Positions 14,809 through 23,939 of a DNA stretch of 64,000 nucleotides are shown one piece after another. Within the stretch, counting starts at the first letter, position 1. Every line of letters starts with the position of its first letter. The position numbers and the translations under genes were made by a program. Below the pieces are notes generated by a model that was not told where the DNA came from, made no database searches, and saw only the letters and a program-made list of their open reading frames with translations. Source of the stretch: Roseburia hominis (lineage in GTDB: Bacteria > Bacillota > Clostridia > Lachnospirales > Lachnospiraceae); contig CP159990.1 in NCBI GenBank assembly GCA_040702975.1, positions 1,116,001 through 1,180,000 of the forward strand, given 5' to 3'.

Positions 14809-15780
14809 ATGCAGAAAGATTTAGTTTTTAAAGAAGAAAGCTACCTGGAAATGATGGAAAACGTGGCAGAGCCGTTTCTGAAGGAAAGGTCCAAGGAGTT
14901 CTTTTTGAAGCGGGAGAAGGGTAGAGAGCTTTACTGTATCAAATATCAGGTGGAGAATCCAAAAGGAGTTGTGCTGATTTCTCACGGTTTTACAGAATCT
15001 GCGGAAAAATATAAAGAAATATGTTACTATTTTGTAAAAGAGAATTACCATGTGTACATTCCGGAGCATTGCGGCCACGGAAAAAGCTATCGTCTCACGA
15101 AAGATTTCTCCCTGGTTCATGTGGACCATTATGAGAGATATGTGAGAGATTTGCTTTTTGTTGCAATGCTGGCGAAAAAAGAGAATCAGAATCTTCCTTT
15201 GTTTCTCTACGCACATTCTATGGGAGGGGGAATCGGGGCGGCTGTGGCTGCTCGAAAACCGGAGCTTTTTGCGAAAATGATCCTGACCTCTCCCATGATT
15301 CGGCCGCTTACCGGAAAGATTCCCTGGGGCGTTGCCAGAGCGATCTCAGCAGGACTATGCTTTGTCGGCAGAGAAATGGCTTATGTTAGTGGTCAGCCAT
15401 ATGCTGGGAAGGAGACCTTTGAGGACAGTTGCTCTCTGTCCAGGGCGCGGTTTGATTATTACCAGGAAAAAAGGGATAGTAAGAGAGAACTTCAGACATG
15501 TGCGGCCAGTTTTGGGTGGCTTCGGGAGTCCGGAAAATTGAATGCCTATCTGCGAAAAGAAGCGGTAAAAAATATCCATTCTCCGGTAATCTTATTCCAG
15601 GCTGAGCAGGAAACTATGGTTTCTAAAAAAGTACAGAGTCGTTTTATAGATGCATTGAAATCCAGAGGGGTAAATGCAGAATTGATTTCTGTGGAGAATG
15701 CCAGGCATGAGATTTTCAACGCGGAATTTCCGGTTTTGGAAAAATACTGGGAGCAGGTGTTTGAATTTCTTGATACATAA
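14809..15780 (+). CDS. alpha/beta hydrolase, lysophospholipase-like
   Basis: This 323-residue protein is a serine hydrolase of the monoacylglycerol lipase/lysophospholipase (Hydrolase_4) type. It shows GVVLISHGFTESAEKYKEICYYFVKENYHVYIPEHCGHGKS, the nucleophile elbow AHSMGGG (about residue 138-144), TSPMIRPLTG, and late acid and His regions (ILFQAEQETMVS, NARHEIFNAE). No signal peptide is visible, so it acts in the cytoplasm. A likely role is ester cleavage of a lipid-like compound. GGCAGGTG precedes ATG 14809; a TTG 6 bases earlier is in frame. It follows the MFS gene. Confidence 0.85.
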   Translation: MQKDLVFKEESYLEMMENVAEPFLKERSKEFFLKREKGRELYCIKYQVENPKGVVLISHGFTESAEKYKEICYYFVKENYHVYIPEHCGHGKSYRLTKDFSLVHVDHYERYVRDLLFVAMLAKKENQNLPLFLYAHSMGGGIGAAVAARKPELFAKMILTSPMIRPLTGKIPWGVARAISAGLCFVGREMAYVSGQPYAGKETFEDSCSLSRARFDYYQEKRDSKRELQTCAASFGWLRESGKLNAYLRKEAVKNIHSPVILFQAEQETMVSKKVQSRFIDALKSRGVNAELISVENARHEIFNAEFPVLEKYWEQVFEFLDT

Positions 15781-15821
15781 GAATCCCGTTTACAATAGAT
15801 TGCAAAGAAAGGAATGCTGAT

Positions 15822-16139
15822 ATGGAGGGAAAGACAACCATTAAGTACCTGCAGAATTATATAAAACAAAAAGATTACCATCCTGAATTATTAAAAGATT
15901 ACTTTTTAAAGTTGTCCGAAGAGGTGGGAGAACTTTCCCGGGCGATAAGAAAGGGACTGAAAGCAGCTAATAATGAAGAAATCAAAGGAACGATAGATGA
16001 AGAACTCTGGGATGTGATTTACTACGCTATAGCTATAGCAAATTTATATAATATCGATTTGGAACAAGTCATAAAGTCTAAGGAAGCGATAAATCTTAAA
16101 AAATATCATTCAGCTGTAGTGTTTGAAGAAAACAGATAG
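15822..16139 (+). CDS. MazG-like nucleotide pyrophosphohydrolase
   Basis: The 105-residue protein has the MazG-type core: a first helix with LKLSEEVGELSRAIRKGL, where the EExxE pattern binds Mg2+, and a second with GTIDEELWDVIYYAIAIANLYNIDLEQVI, where EE and D complete the metal site. Such enzymes split nucleoside triphosphates to monophosphates plus pyrophosphate and are house-cleaning proteins. GAAAGGAATG precedes the ATG. A Nudix hydrolase follows 29 bases later, so two nucleotide-sanitising activities sit together. Confidence 0.85.
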   Translation: MEGKTTIKYLQNYIKQKDYHPELLKDYFLKLSEEVGELSRAIRKGLKAANNEEIKGTIDEELWDVIYYAIAIANLYNIDLEQVIKSKEAINLKKYHSAVVFEENR

Positions 16140-16168
16140 ATGGGAGGCCATTTCCAAATGAGGCAGAA

Positions 16169-16957
16169 TTGGACCCGGTGCTGGGAAGAAAGGTGGTTCC
16201 GTTGTCACGAAAAAATCATAAGATAATTGATGGGCAATTGCTCCAGACAGATAAAAAGTATACTCATCTGAAATTAAAGCAGAAAGATAAAATTGCGGAA
16301 TGGATGTATTTGGAAACCCTGGCATATTATGAGAAAAATTATGTATTCCCAGACGATAAACATCTGGACGAAGTGGTGTTTAAAGTCTATGGCAGGATAG
16401 AAGATGCTGATATTTGGATTCCTTATGGCGAAGTTCTGCGTCATTACAGAAAAAAGCGGCGAGACATCAACAAACGTGTGAGGAAAACTCTGAATCAGCA
16501 TGAAGATAGAGAGCCGGATCCGGTATGTTTTATGAATATGTGTATGATATATGATGAGAAAGGGAATGTACTTGCACTGGATAAGGAAAATGATAGCTAT
16601 ACCGGAACCACTTTCCCAGGCGGTCATGTAGAGAAAGGTGAAGTATTCCAGGAATCTATTATCCGGGAAATCCGGGAAGAGACCGGGCTGGAGATTAAAA
16701 ATCCGCAGTTATGCGGCATGTATCATTGGATAAGGTCGGGAGTACATAATGTGTTATTTTTGTATAAGACAAATGAGTTTAGCGGGTTCTTGAAAAGCTC
16801 TGAAGAAGGGCAGGTTTACTGGATTTCTTTGGAAGGGTTTAAACAAAAGGAGCTTGCTACCGGCATGGAATACGTTTTACAGATTCTGGAGTCGTCACGG
16901 ACAAATGAGTGTTATATGCATCTGGAAAAGGGAAAATATGTGGGAACTTTATATTAA
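16169..16957 (+). CDS. Nudix hydrolase with unusual N-terminal domain
   Basis: Residues from about 110 to 230 form a Nudix domain. The Nudix box reads GGHVEKGEVFQESIIREIREETGLEI, which fits GX5EX7REUXEEXGU, so the enzyme looks active and may act on 8-oxo-dGTP-like or other nucleoside diphosphate derivatives. The first 105 residues are separate and rich in charged and aromatic residues (NHKIIDGQLLQTDKKYTHLKLKQKDKIAEWMYLETLAYYEK); I do not recognise them. No ATG is available: TTG 16169 is used because GAGG stands 5 bases upstream; GTG 16178 is another choice. An ATG at 16158 is out of frame. Neighbour to a MazG protein. Confidence 0.75.
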   Translation: MDPVLGRKVVPLSRKNHKIIDGQLLQTDKKYTHLKLKQKDKIAEWMYLETLAYYEKNYVFPDDKHLDEVVFKVYGRIEDADIWIPYGEVLRHYRKKRRDINKRVRKTLNQHEDREPDPVCFMNMCMIYDEKGNVLALDKENDSYTGTTFPGGHVEKGEVFQESIIREIREETGLEIKNPQLCGMYHWIRSGVHNVLFLYKTNEFSGFLKSSEEGQVYWISLEGFKQKELATGMEYVLQILESSRTNECYMHLEKGKYVGTLY

Positions 16958-16967
16958 ATGTTGTATT

Positions 16968-16996
16968 AACCGGCAGGAAAAATCTGCCGGTTTTTT
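16968..16996 (+). terminator. Rho-independent terminator after the Nudix gene
   Basis: AACCGGCAG (16968-16976) pairs with CTGCCGGTT (16984-16992), followed by TTTT. It starts 11 bases after the Nudix stop. Confidence 0.85.
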
Positions 16997-17125
16997 CCTG
17001 CTGCGAGTGAGAATAGGGATGGTGTGGTATAAAAAACGAGTGGATGCATTTCCCTCGAATTTGTGATATCCTATAATAAAATACAACGATAACATATGAT
17101 TTTCAGGAAAGGTGAGGTATTGATT

Positions 17126-17605
17126 ATGAGCAAGGCATTAGTGGCATATTTCAGTGCCAGCGGAGTGACTGCGAAACTGGCCAGCCGGCTTGCAGAGGTG
17201 ATCGGAGCAGATCTGCATGAGATTTGTCCAGAGGTTCCTTATACAGAAGCGGATTTGAACTGGATGGACAAAAAGAGCCGCAGCAGTGTGGAAATGAATG
17301 ATAAGTCTTTCCGGCCGGCGGTAGCGAACAAAGTGGAGAACATGGAACAGTATGATGTGATTTTCACAGCTTTCCCGATCTGGTGGTACGTCGCTCCGAC
17401 CATTGTGAATTCGTTTTTGGAGCAGTATGACCTTACTGGGAAAACGATTATTCCTCTGGCAACTTCGGGCAGCAGCGGAATGGGGAATACGAACAAAGAA
17501 CTGGCAGTTTCCTGTCCGGGAGCAGAGTTAAAAGAAGGTAAACGATTCCCAGCGGATGCCGGTGAGGAAGAACTGAAGGTTTGGGCAGAGAAATATGGTA
17601 TCTGA
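17126..17605 (+). CDS. flavodoxin
   Basis: This 159-residue protein is a flavodoxin-like FMN protein. It shows ALVAYFSASGVTAKLASRLAEVIGADLHEI, where the Ser-Ala-Ser-Gly-Val-Thr loop binds the FMN phosphate, VIFTAFPIWWYVAPTIVNSFLEQYDLTGKTIIPLATSGSSGMGNT, and a short C-terminal helix. It is a soluble electron carrier or an associated reductase. ATG 17126 is chosen since GGTGAGG lies 8 bases upstream. Its stop is 6 bases from the end of a LysR gene on the opposite strand, which is a common arrangement for this flavodoxin type. Confidence 0.88.
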   Translation: MSKALVAYFSASGVTAKLASRLAEVIGADLHEICPEVPYTEADLNWMDKKSRSSVEMNDKSFRPAVANKVENMEQYDVIFTAFPIWWYVAPTIVNSFLEQYDLTGKTIIPLATSGSSGMGNTNKELAVSCPGAELKEGKRFPADAGEEELKVWAEKYGI

Positions 17606-17611
17606 TAAGTC

Positions 17612-18532
17612 TCACACAGATGGTACTACATTTTCCTGCGCGATCTTTATAAAATCTCTGGCGTAGGAGGCCAGATAGGCTCCCTTCCTGTAAGCGATGG
17701 TCAAGGTGCTGAAGATACCGCCCTCGCCAACGGAAAAACAGAGGGGAGCCCTGTCAAACACCATATTTTTCACATAGGTTTCCGGAACAAAACACGCGCC
17801 AAGCCCCTGCTGGGAAAGGAGAATGCAAGCCTGCGAGTTCCGCGTATGAAAGGGGACAGGAGGCTGGATCTGATAAGCTTCAAATAACTCCAGAGCTATT
17901 TTCCCTGTGGTTTGGTCGGAAAAATGCAAAATAAATGGTTCCTGCGCAAATAACCGCAGATCCATCCAGGGGTATCTGCAGCCTTCCTTCTCTATTCCAC
18001 ATGCAGCCAGAGGATGATCCGGAGAAACAACAAGCAGGATTTCTTCCTTTAGCAGCACCTCATACGTCAGCTTTGGATGTGGCCGGGCCTCGTTAAATAT
18101 GGCGAAATCCAGCTGATCATCCAGCAGAAGACGCTCCTGTATCGCATAGGTCTCCTCCAGAAAATTCACCTTCACGCCGGGATATTTCTGATGGAATAAG
18201 GGCAGAATCCGGGGGATCATACAGGAGCTGCGCATCAGCGGAAAGGCAATGTTCAATTCTCCTTCATTATAGGAATGCAAATCTGCCAGTTCCCGCTCCC
18301 AATCCTGGTTGAGTTCCAGGATTTTTTTCGCATAGTCCATATACCGCCGCCCGAGATAAGTAGGAACATAGCAGTTCCCGCTCCGGCTGAACAGCTTCCC
18401 GTCTAATTCTAATTCCAGCTTTTGCAGATGTTTGCTTAAGGTAGGCTGTGAAATATACAGCTCCTGGGCCGCTCTGGTCAGATTCTTGTGTTTTGCAATA
18501 CATAAGATATAGTTTAACTCCTGAATATTCAC
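17612..18532 (-). CDS. LysR family transcriptional regulator
   Basis: Residues 1-60 form the LysR winged helix: IQELNYILCIAKHKNLTRAAQELYISQPTLSKHLQKLELELDGKLFSR. The rest is the periplasmic-binding-like effector domain (GELNIAFPLMRSSCMIPRILPLFHQKYPGVKVNFLEE...LGACFVPETYV), 306 residues in total. The start is GTG 18532, with GGGAG 6 bases upstream; the frame extends 10 codons further without a site. It is divergent from a purine permease and adenine deaminase unit and convergent with a flavodoxin gene, and may control either. Confidence 0.88.
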   Translation of the reverse strand: MNIQELNYILCIAKHKNLTRAAQELYISQPTLSKHLQKLELELDGKLFSRSGNCYVPTYLGRRYMDYAKKILELNQDWERELADLHSYNEGELNIAFPLMRSSCMIPRILPLFHQKYPGVKVNFLEETYAIQERLLLDDQLDFAIFNEARPHPKLTYEVLLKEEILLVVSPDHPLAACGIEKEGCRYPWMDLRLFAQEPFILHFSDQTTGKIALELFEAYQIQPPVPFHTRNSQACILLSQQGLGACFVPETYVKNMVFDRAPLCFSVGEGGIFSTLTIAYRKGAYLASYARDFIKIAQENVVPSV

Positions 18533-18600
18533 GTCTCCCGCTTCCCTTCTTCTTTGCAGCAATTATGCACAAATGGAATAATTTGTATGAAAAATAGAAA

Positions 18601-18630
18601 TTGGACTTTCTTTTCTTCTCATTTTACAAT
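18601..18630 (+). promoter_or_regulatory. promoter of the purine permease unit
   Basis: TTGGAC (18601-18606) and TACAAT (18625-18630) are 18 bases apart. The AT-rich stretch 18560-18600 towards the LysR gene is where a LysR site would be expected. No purine riboswitch aptamer is seen in the leader. Confidence 0.55.
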
Positions 18631-18691
18631 GAATCTTAAGAAGAATCAACTTCATAAGAAAAATATTACATAGGAGAAGGAGAGTTAAAAA

Positions 18692-19996
18692 ATGAGTCGT
18701 TTTCTTGAAAAGTATTTCAAACTGTCAGAATTTAACACAAATGTAAAAACGGAACTTCTGGCAGGCCTTACCACGTTTGTCACAATGGCGTATGTGCTGG
18801 CAACGATCCCGAATATTCTGGGAGGAGCCGGACTGGACAAGCATGTCATGCTCACAGTTATGGTCATGCTGATCATTCTGACAAGCTGTGCCATGGCATT
18901 TTATACCAACCGTCCGTTTGCGCTGGCTCCGGGGCTTGGCAGCGTAGGCATTGTTGCTTCCATGATTGCCAATGAAGGTATTTCCGCACCTATTACGGCA
19001 GGGGTAATCTTTTGGAGCGGTGTTCTGTTTATCCTGATTTCGTTCCTGGGACTTCGCGAAGCGGTAGTGCGGGTGATCCCGGTCAGTCTTAAGCACGCTG
19101 TGAGCGCGGGAATCGGACTTTTTATCGCCCTTTTGGGTGCGAAAAGCTGCGGCTTGATTGTTGCAAACGCAGATAAGAATACACTGGCGTTCGGACAATT
19201 AACTTCTGCACCTGTTCTCGTATGTGTCATTGGATTCATTATCCTGTTGATCGTAAAAGTGCGCAACATCCCGGGTGGATTGATTCTGACGATCCTGCTC
19301 ACTACCGTGATCGGAATTCCGTTCGGCGTTACAAAAATACCGGAAACGATCTTCTCACTTCCTGCTAATATCGGAAGCCAGTTTTTGAAAATTGATTTTC
19401 TCGGAGCACTGGATTTTGCGTATATTCCGTTTTTGATTGCGCTGTTTGTACCGGACTTTTTCTCAACCTTTGGAACGGTCCTCGGAGTAGGTGCGAAGGC
19501 CGGATATCTTGATAAAGACGGAAACCTGCCGGGTATTGACAAGTGTTTTAAAGTCGATGCGGTTTCTACAAGCTTTGGTGCACTGTTCGGTATGCCGAGC
19601 ATGACAACGTATCTGGAATCCTCAGCCGGCGTGGAGGCCGGTGGAAAAACTGGACTGACTGTGGTGTTTACGAGTATTTTCTTCGCCCTTTCGCTCTTTA
19701 TTGCGCCGATCGCACTCATTATTCCTTCCGCGGCTACGGCTCCGGTATTGATTTATATCGGAATCAATATGCTAAGCAGTATGCGAAATGTTGATTATAC
19801 GGATATCACGGAAGCAGTTCCGGCGTTTGTATGTGTAACGTTTACGATTTTTGCCAACAATATTGCCAACGGAATCTGCGCGGCGCTGCCGGTTTATCTG
19901 ATTATGAAGATTGCTTCCGGCAATATCAAGAAGATTTCACCGGTCATGTATGTGTTGGTGGCTGTCTGTATGCTGTATTTCTACACGATTATTTAA
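18692..19996 (+). CDS. NCS2 family purine permease (AzgA/PbuG type)
   Basis: The 434-residue protein has about 12 membrane segments and the motifs of the AzgA branch of nucleobase:cation symporter 2: FNTNVKTELLAGLTTFVTMAYVLATIPNIL, NRPFALAPGLGSVGIVASMI (the AxxPGxG-type substrate loop), LKHAVSAGIGLFIALLGAKSCGLI, and VDAVSTSFGALFGMPSMTTYLESSAGVEAGGKTGLTVV. Such proteins import adenine, guanine or hypoxanthine. AGGAGAAGGAGAG precedes the ATG. Adenine deaminase begins 9 bases after its stop, so adenine uptake followed by deamination to hypoxanthine is the probable pathway. Confidence 0.92.
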   Translation: MSRFLEKYFKLSEFNTNVKTELLAGLTTFVTMAYVLATIPNILGGAGLDKHVMLTVMVMLIILTSCAMAFYTNRPFALAPGLGSVGIVASMIANEGISAPITAGVIFWSGVLFILISFLGLREAVVRVIPVSLKHAVSAGIGLFIALLGAKSCGLIVANADKNTLAFGQLTSAPVLVCVIGFIILLIVKVRNIPGGLILTILLTTVIGIPFGVTKIPETIFSLPANIGSQFLKIDFLGALDFAYIPFLIALFVPDFFSTFGTVLGVGAKAGYLDKDGNLPGIDKCFKVDAVSTSFGALFGMPSMTTYLESSAGVEAGGKTGLTVVFTSIFFALSLFIAPIALIIPSAATAPVLIYIGINMLSSMRNVDYTDITEAVPAFVCVTFTIFANNIANGICAALPVYLIMKIASGNIKKISPVMYVLVAVCMLYFYTII

Positions 19997-20005
19997 GGAA
20001 TTTTT

Positions 20006-21745
20006 ATGATGGAACATGTATCTTTACTGATAAAAAATGTGTATGTATTTAATTCATATTTAAAACAATTTATACTTGCAGATGTGTTTGTGCTGGATGG
20101 AAAATTTTACTACATAGACCGGGAACGGTCCACCGTATTTACTGCTGACAGAACACTGGATGCAGATGGCCTTTACATGCTGCCCGGGCTGATTGATATT
20201 CATATGCATATCGAAAGCTCTATGATGACCCCGGGGCCGTTTGGGAGGTACCTGGCGTCATGCGGAGTAACAACGGTGGTATCGGAGCCGCATGAAATGG
20301 CAAACGTGAGAGGGATGCGGGGTATCCTGGAAATGATCCGGACAGGGGAGGATGCACCTTTGGATATTTATTATGGTATTCCAAGCAGTGTCCCTTCTAC
20401 CAGTGAAGAGCTGGAGACGACTGGCGGAGCCATTCGTTTTGAAGAAATGAAGCATCTGATGGCTGAAAAGGACGTGATCTGTGTAGGCGAAGTCATGAAT
20501 TACCGCCAGGTCATTCGTGAAAATAATCTGGATATTACCCGGTTTTTGGAATATCTGCATCAGGAGCATCCGGGGTATGTAATGGAAGGCCATTGCCCTT
20601 CTCTGGTGGGACTGGATCTGGCAAAGTTTCTTTATCTTGGCATTAATGGAGATCATACCGAGCATACGCTGGAGGAGGTCAGACAGCGGATAGAAAACGG
20701 AATGTTCATGGAAATACAGGCTAAGATGCTGAAAAGTGAAGTGCTGAGCTATATTAAGGAGCATCAGCTTTATGAATATTGCTGTTTTGTTACCGATGAT
20801 ACGATGGCTGACGTGCTCTATGAGGAGGGGCAGCTGAACGGCGTAGTGGAAAAAGCGATGCAAAAAGGGTTTCCGGTAGAGCAGGCAATTTATTGTGCCA
20901 CATATACTCCCAGTCAGCGTATGCATTTATACGATCGCGGAGTGATCGCGCCGGGCAAGCTCGCCGATTTCATGTTGGTAAAGGATCCTTCCAGGTTGTC
21001 GCCAGAGGTCGTTTATAAAAACGGGCAGGAAATATTCTGTCGGGGGGAAAGCACCGGCCAGGTATATGTGAAAGATTCCTTCCCGGAGGATTTCTATCAA
21101 AGTGTTCAGCTGCCTGCGCTGACGGAGGAGGATTTTCAGATGCCGGTATCGCGTTTCCTCCCGGCGGGAAGTCCTGTGCCCTCGCAGGTGACGGTGCGAG
21201 CCATTGAAGTGCACGCGGATCGGACACAGACAACGGAAAAGCTGGTGCAGATGCCCGTTAGGAATGGCTGCATCGACTGGAAAGGCAGCGGATGCCTTCT
21301 GGCAATGGTTCTGGAACGTCATGGGAAGAATGGAAATATCGGCTATGGTTTTCTTATAGGAACGTGTCTTACAGAAGGAACGGCTGCGACGACCTGGTTT
21401 CATGATCATCACAATCTTTTTGTGGTTGGGGATGATGAAAAGGATATGTTGTTTGCAGTCAGAAGGATTCAGCAGATGCAGGGAGGATTTCTTACCGTGA
21501 AAGATGGAGTGATCTTATCGGAACTCGCATTGCCGGTGTGCGGCATCCTTTCCGACCGGCCGCTTAAGGAAATCAGCGCACAGCTTTGCCAGGTACGCGA
21601 AAGCCTGATTCATTTAGGGTATCAGCATGGCAATCCGATTATGTCGTTGGGAACGCTGGGGCTTCCGGTCAGTCCTGCTCTAAAGCTGACGGATCATGGA
21701 TTGGTCGATGTCCGTAGGGGAGCAGTGGTAAGTCTGGTGGTATAG
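20006..21745 (+). CDS. ade: adenine deaminase
   Basis: The 579-residue amidohydrolase matches adenine deaminase (AdeC/Ade), which converts adenine to hypoxanthine plus ammonia. The metal-binding motif LPGLIDIHMHIESSMMTPGPFGRYLASCGVTTVVSEPHEMANVRG is complete, followed by CVGEVMNY, MEGHCPSLVGLDLAKFLYLGINGDHTEHT and FVTDDT. The C-terminal domain holds TTWFHDHHNLFVVGDDEKDM and MSLGTLGLPVSPALKLTDHGLVDV, typical of the bacterial enzyme. Two in-frame ATGs (20006, 20009) are possible. It lies 9 bases after the permease gene and ends at a strong terminator. Confidence 0.93.
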   Translation: MMEHVSLLIKNVYVFNSYLKQFILADVFVLDGKFYYIDRERSTVFTADRTLDADGLYMLPGLIDIHMHIESSMMTPGPFGRYLASCGVTTVVSEPHEMANVRGMRGILEMIRTGEDAPLDIYYGIPSSVPSTSEELETTGGAIRFEEMKHLMAEKDVICVGEVMNYRQVIRENNLDITRFLEYLHQEHPGYVMEGHCPSLVGLDLAKFLYLGINGDHTEHTLEEVRQRIENGMFMEIQAKMLKSEVLSYIKEHQLYEYCCFVTDDTMADVLYEEGQLNGVVEKAMQKGFPVEQAIYCATYTPSQRMHLYDRGVIAPGKLADFMLVKDPSRLSPEVVYKNGQEIFCRGESTGQVYVKDSFPEDFYQSVQLPALTEEDFQMPVSRFLPAGSPVPSQVTVRAIEVHADRTQTTEKLVQMPVRNGCIDWKGSGCLLAMVLERHGKNGNIGYGFLIGTCLTEGTAATTWFHDHHNLFVVGDDEKDMLFAVRRIQQMQGGFLTVKDGVILSELALPVCGILSDRPLKEISAQLCQVRESLIHLGYQHGNPIMSLGTLGLPVSPALKLTDHGLVDVRRGAVVSLVV

Positions 21746-21768
21746 TTTTGAATGATTGAGTAGTAGAG

Positions 21769-21806
21769 CGGTCCGCCCGAAAGTCTTCGGAGAGCGGACC
21801 GTTTTT
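21769..21806 (+). terminator. Rho-independent terminator after adenine deaminase
   Basis: CGGTCCGC (21769-21776) pairs with GCGGACCG (21794-21801), followed by TTTTT. It begins 23 bases after the stop. Confidence 0.9.
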
Positions 21807-21848
21807 GATGCCATGTATACCTAAGTGAAGGTCTAGTGGACTTTCATC
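21807..21848 (-). repeat. terminator-linked repeat (family 2), copy 1
   Basis: Read on the minus strand, this 41-42-bp stretch matches 60811-60851 at about 32 of 41 positions: GTCCACT-GACCTT, then GGTATACATGGCATCAAAAA. In each case it lies beside a terminator hairpin. Confidence 0.65.
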
Positions 21849-21938
21849 TTGTTTTTGGGCGATAATTAAGTTGTGCTCCCGGGCTTTTGGAGGTAAAATG
21901 GACATAGATTTTTAGATAATACTGATTTGGAGAACGAT

Positions 21939-22514
21939 ATGAAGAGAAATAATTTTAACATCATCCACTTGCCAAAGGCACAGTGGGAGGGCACGGTGAT
22001 ACCGATGCGGTATACGACAGAGGAATTTTATGATGTAAAGCTGGAGACAGAGGAGACTGGATATCGTGTAACGCTCTGCAAAAGCAGGTTTGAAACGCCG
22101 GTTTCCCACTATCCGGAGGAATATGATTTCCCGGATAAATTATATCAGCCCCATTGGGAAAAAGCGTCTGCATGGGGAATTGTGTCGGAGGAGGACAAAG
22201 AGGCAGAGCTGCTTGCCTGTATCGAGACCTGCCCGGAGGAGTGGAGCAATCGGCTGATGGTAACAGAGCTGTGGGTGCATGAGAGCCTCAGAAGGCAGGG
22301 GATCGCACATGAGCTGATGTCAATTGCAAAAGAACAGGCCGCTTCTGAGAACCGAAGAGCGATCATTCTGGAGACCCAGTCATGCAATGTAGGGGCCATT
22401 CGTTTTTATCAGCAGGAAGGCTTTGAACTGATCGGTTTTGACAGTTGCTGCTACTCCAATCGTGATCTGGAACGGAAAGAAGTCCGCATTAATATGGGAT
22501 ATTTTCTGAAATAG
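21939..22514 (+). CDS. GNAT family N-acetyltransferase
   Basis: The 191-residue protein has a C-terminal GNAT domain: RLMVTELWVHESLRRQGIAHELMSIAKEQAASENRRAIILETQSCNVGAIRFYQQEGFELIGFD, including the Q/R-x-x-G-x-A acetyl-CoA loop (RRQGIA). The first 90 residues are an N-terminal extension seen in some Firmicutes members (IPMRYTTEEFYDVKLETEETGYRVTLCKS). The substrate is unknown. GGAG stands 7 bases before ATG 21939; a TTG 4 codons earlier is in frame but overlaps that site. It stands alone between the ade terminator and a glycosyltransferase gene. Confidence 0.82.
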   Translation: MKRNNFNIIHLPKAQWEGTVIPMRYTTEEFYDVKLETEETGYRVTLCKSRFETPVSHYPEEYDFPDKLYQPHWEKASAWGIVSEEDKEAELLACIETCPEEWSNRLMVTELWVHESLRRQGIAHELMSIAKEQAASENRRAIILETQSCNVGAIRFYQQEGFELIGFDSCCYSNRDLERKEVRINMGYFLK

Positions 22515-22676
22515 CGGACGAAATGAAAGCTGCGGTGTCAGTGGGATTGAGGGGATCTTTTTTTAGGACAGTAATACCCACGCCATTCTAAGCTTGGCAG
22601 GTTGTGCCATAATGTGCGAAGAGCTAAAATCTCCTTATAAAATCTAAAAACTATGGTGGTGCAGAAAGGAAAAATC

Positions 22677-23939
22677 ATGAGAATACTTAGCGTTACGGCT
22701 CAGAAACCGAACAGTACAGGAAGCGGTGTCTATCTGACGGAATTAATGAAAGGGTTTGAAAAGCTGGGGCATGAGCAAGCGGCAGTTGTGGGAGTTGCGC
22801 GCAGGGATACGGTGCAGCTGCCGGGAAATGCAGCGGCCTATCCTGTTTATTACGGAACTGAAGAACTCCCTTATCCGGTGGCCGGTATGTCAGATGAAAT
22901 GCCGTATGACAGTACCCGGTATTCGGATATGACCGAAGAGATGACGAGGCAATTCAGGGAAGCGTTTGGAGCGGCGGTCCGGCAGGCGGTCAGCGAGTTT
23001 AAGCCAGATGTGATCTTGTGCCACCACCTGTATTTCCTGACGGCGCTCGTGCGCAAGTGGTGCCCCAAGGTGCGCGTGTTTGGGGTATGCCACGGCTCTG
23101 ATTTGCGTCAGTTTAAGAAAAACCCATGGCAGAGGGAGTGGATTAAAGCGCAGATTTGTCAGCTTGACGGGATTTTCGCTCTGCATAAGGAGCAAAAGGA
23201 AGAAATTATTCGCTGTTTTGGCTGTGAGGAGAAATATGTCTATGTAATCGGTACCGGGTACAACAACAGTATATTTTATATCGACGAAGGTGTGAAAAAG
23301 GACAGAAAGGCGCAGGAAGCAGTGCCTACCGAAGAAACTGTGGATAACGATGAAATAGAAGCGGAAGAGGAACTGTGTCTGATATTTGCCGGGAAGGTTT
23401 CGGAGAAAAAAGGAATTAAGAGTCTACTAAAGGCGATGGACTACCTGAAAGGGGAGCAGATTCGGCTTGTGCTTGCAGGTGGCTATGCCACAGATGCAGA
23501 GTTTGAAGAACTCTGCAAATTGGCGGAGAAATGTCCTTGCAAGGTGGAATTTCCCGGACGCATGCCGCAGCAGGAACTGGCGCAGCTTATGAATGCAAGT
23601 GATCTGTTCGTACTTCCTTCCTTTTATGAAGGACTTCCGCTGGTTTTGGTGGAGGCGATGGCCTGCGGCCTCAGGGCAGTGTGCACCGAGCTTCCGGGAA
23701 TCCGTCCCTGGCTTGTGGAAAAAGGACTGGCGGAAAGTGTAGTATTTGTTAAGCCGCCTGAGATGAGAAATGAAGATGAGCCTGTGGAGGAAGCACTTCC
23801 GGATTTTGAAAAACGTTTGGCTCAAGCGGTGATAGAAGCGAAAGAGGCAGCACTTCCCAATCAGGAGAAGCTGCGTGAGGTGTCCTGGGACGGTGTCTGC
23901 CGGAGAGTGTTGGAATTGATGCTAAACATGGAAAAATAA
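22677..23939 (+). CDS. GT4-type glycosyltransferase
   Basis: The 420-residue protein has a GT-B fold. The N-terminal half shows SVTAQKPNSTGSGVYLTELMKGFEKLGHEQAAVVG and CHGSDLRQFKKNPWQREWI. The C-terminal half has LCLIFAGKVSEKKGIKSLLKAMDYL and the donor-binding block LMNASDLFVLPSFYEGLPLVLVEAMACGLRAVCTELPGI, whose E-x7-E pattern is typical of family 4. It would transfer a sugar from a nucleotide donor to an unknown acceptor. It has no signal peptide. GAAAGGAAAAATC precedes ATG 22677. Three dispersed repeats follow its stop; no other envelope genes are near. Confidence 0.85.
   Translation: MRILSVTAQKPNSTGSGVYLTELMKGFEKLGHEQAAVVGVARRDTVQLPGNAAAYPVYYGTEELPYPVAGMSDEMPYDSTRYSDMTEEMTRQFREAFGAAVRQAVSEFKPDVILCHHLYFLTALVRKWCPKVRVFGVCHGSDLRQFKKNPWQREWIKAQICQLDGIFALHKEQKEEIIRCFGCEEKYVYVIGTGYNNSIFYIDEGVKKDRKAQEAVPTEETVDNDEIEAEEELCLIFAGKVSEKKGIKSLLKAMDYLKGEQIRLVLAGGYATDAEFEELCKLAEKCPCKVEFPGRMPQQELAQLMNASDLFVLPSFYEGLPLVLVEAMACGLRAVCTELPGIRPWLVEKGLAESVVFVKPPEMRNEDEPVEEALPDFEKRLAQAVIEAKEAALPNQEKLREVSWDGVCRRVLELMLNMEK

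Noticed and set aside
18563..18691. Purine riboswitch before the NCS2 permease
   Set aside because: The 130-base leader lacks the conserved loops of the purine aptamer; a LysR regulator is divergent and offers a simpler control.
18725..19719. Long minus-strand frames opposite the purine permease gene
   Set aside because: They mirror a well-supported permease and show no domain.
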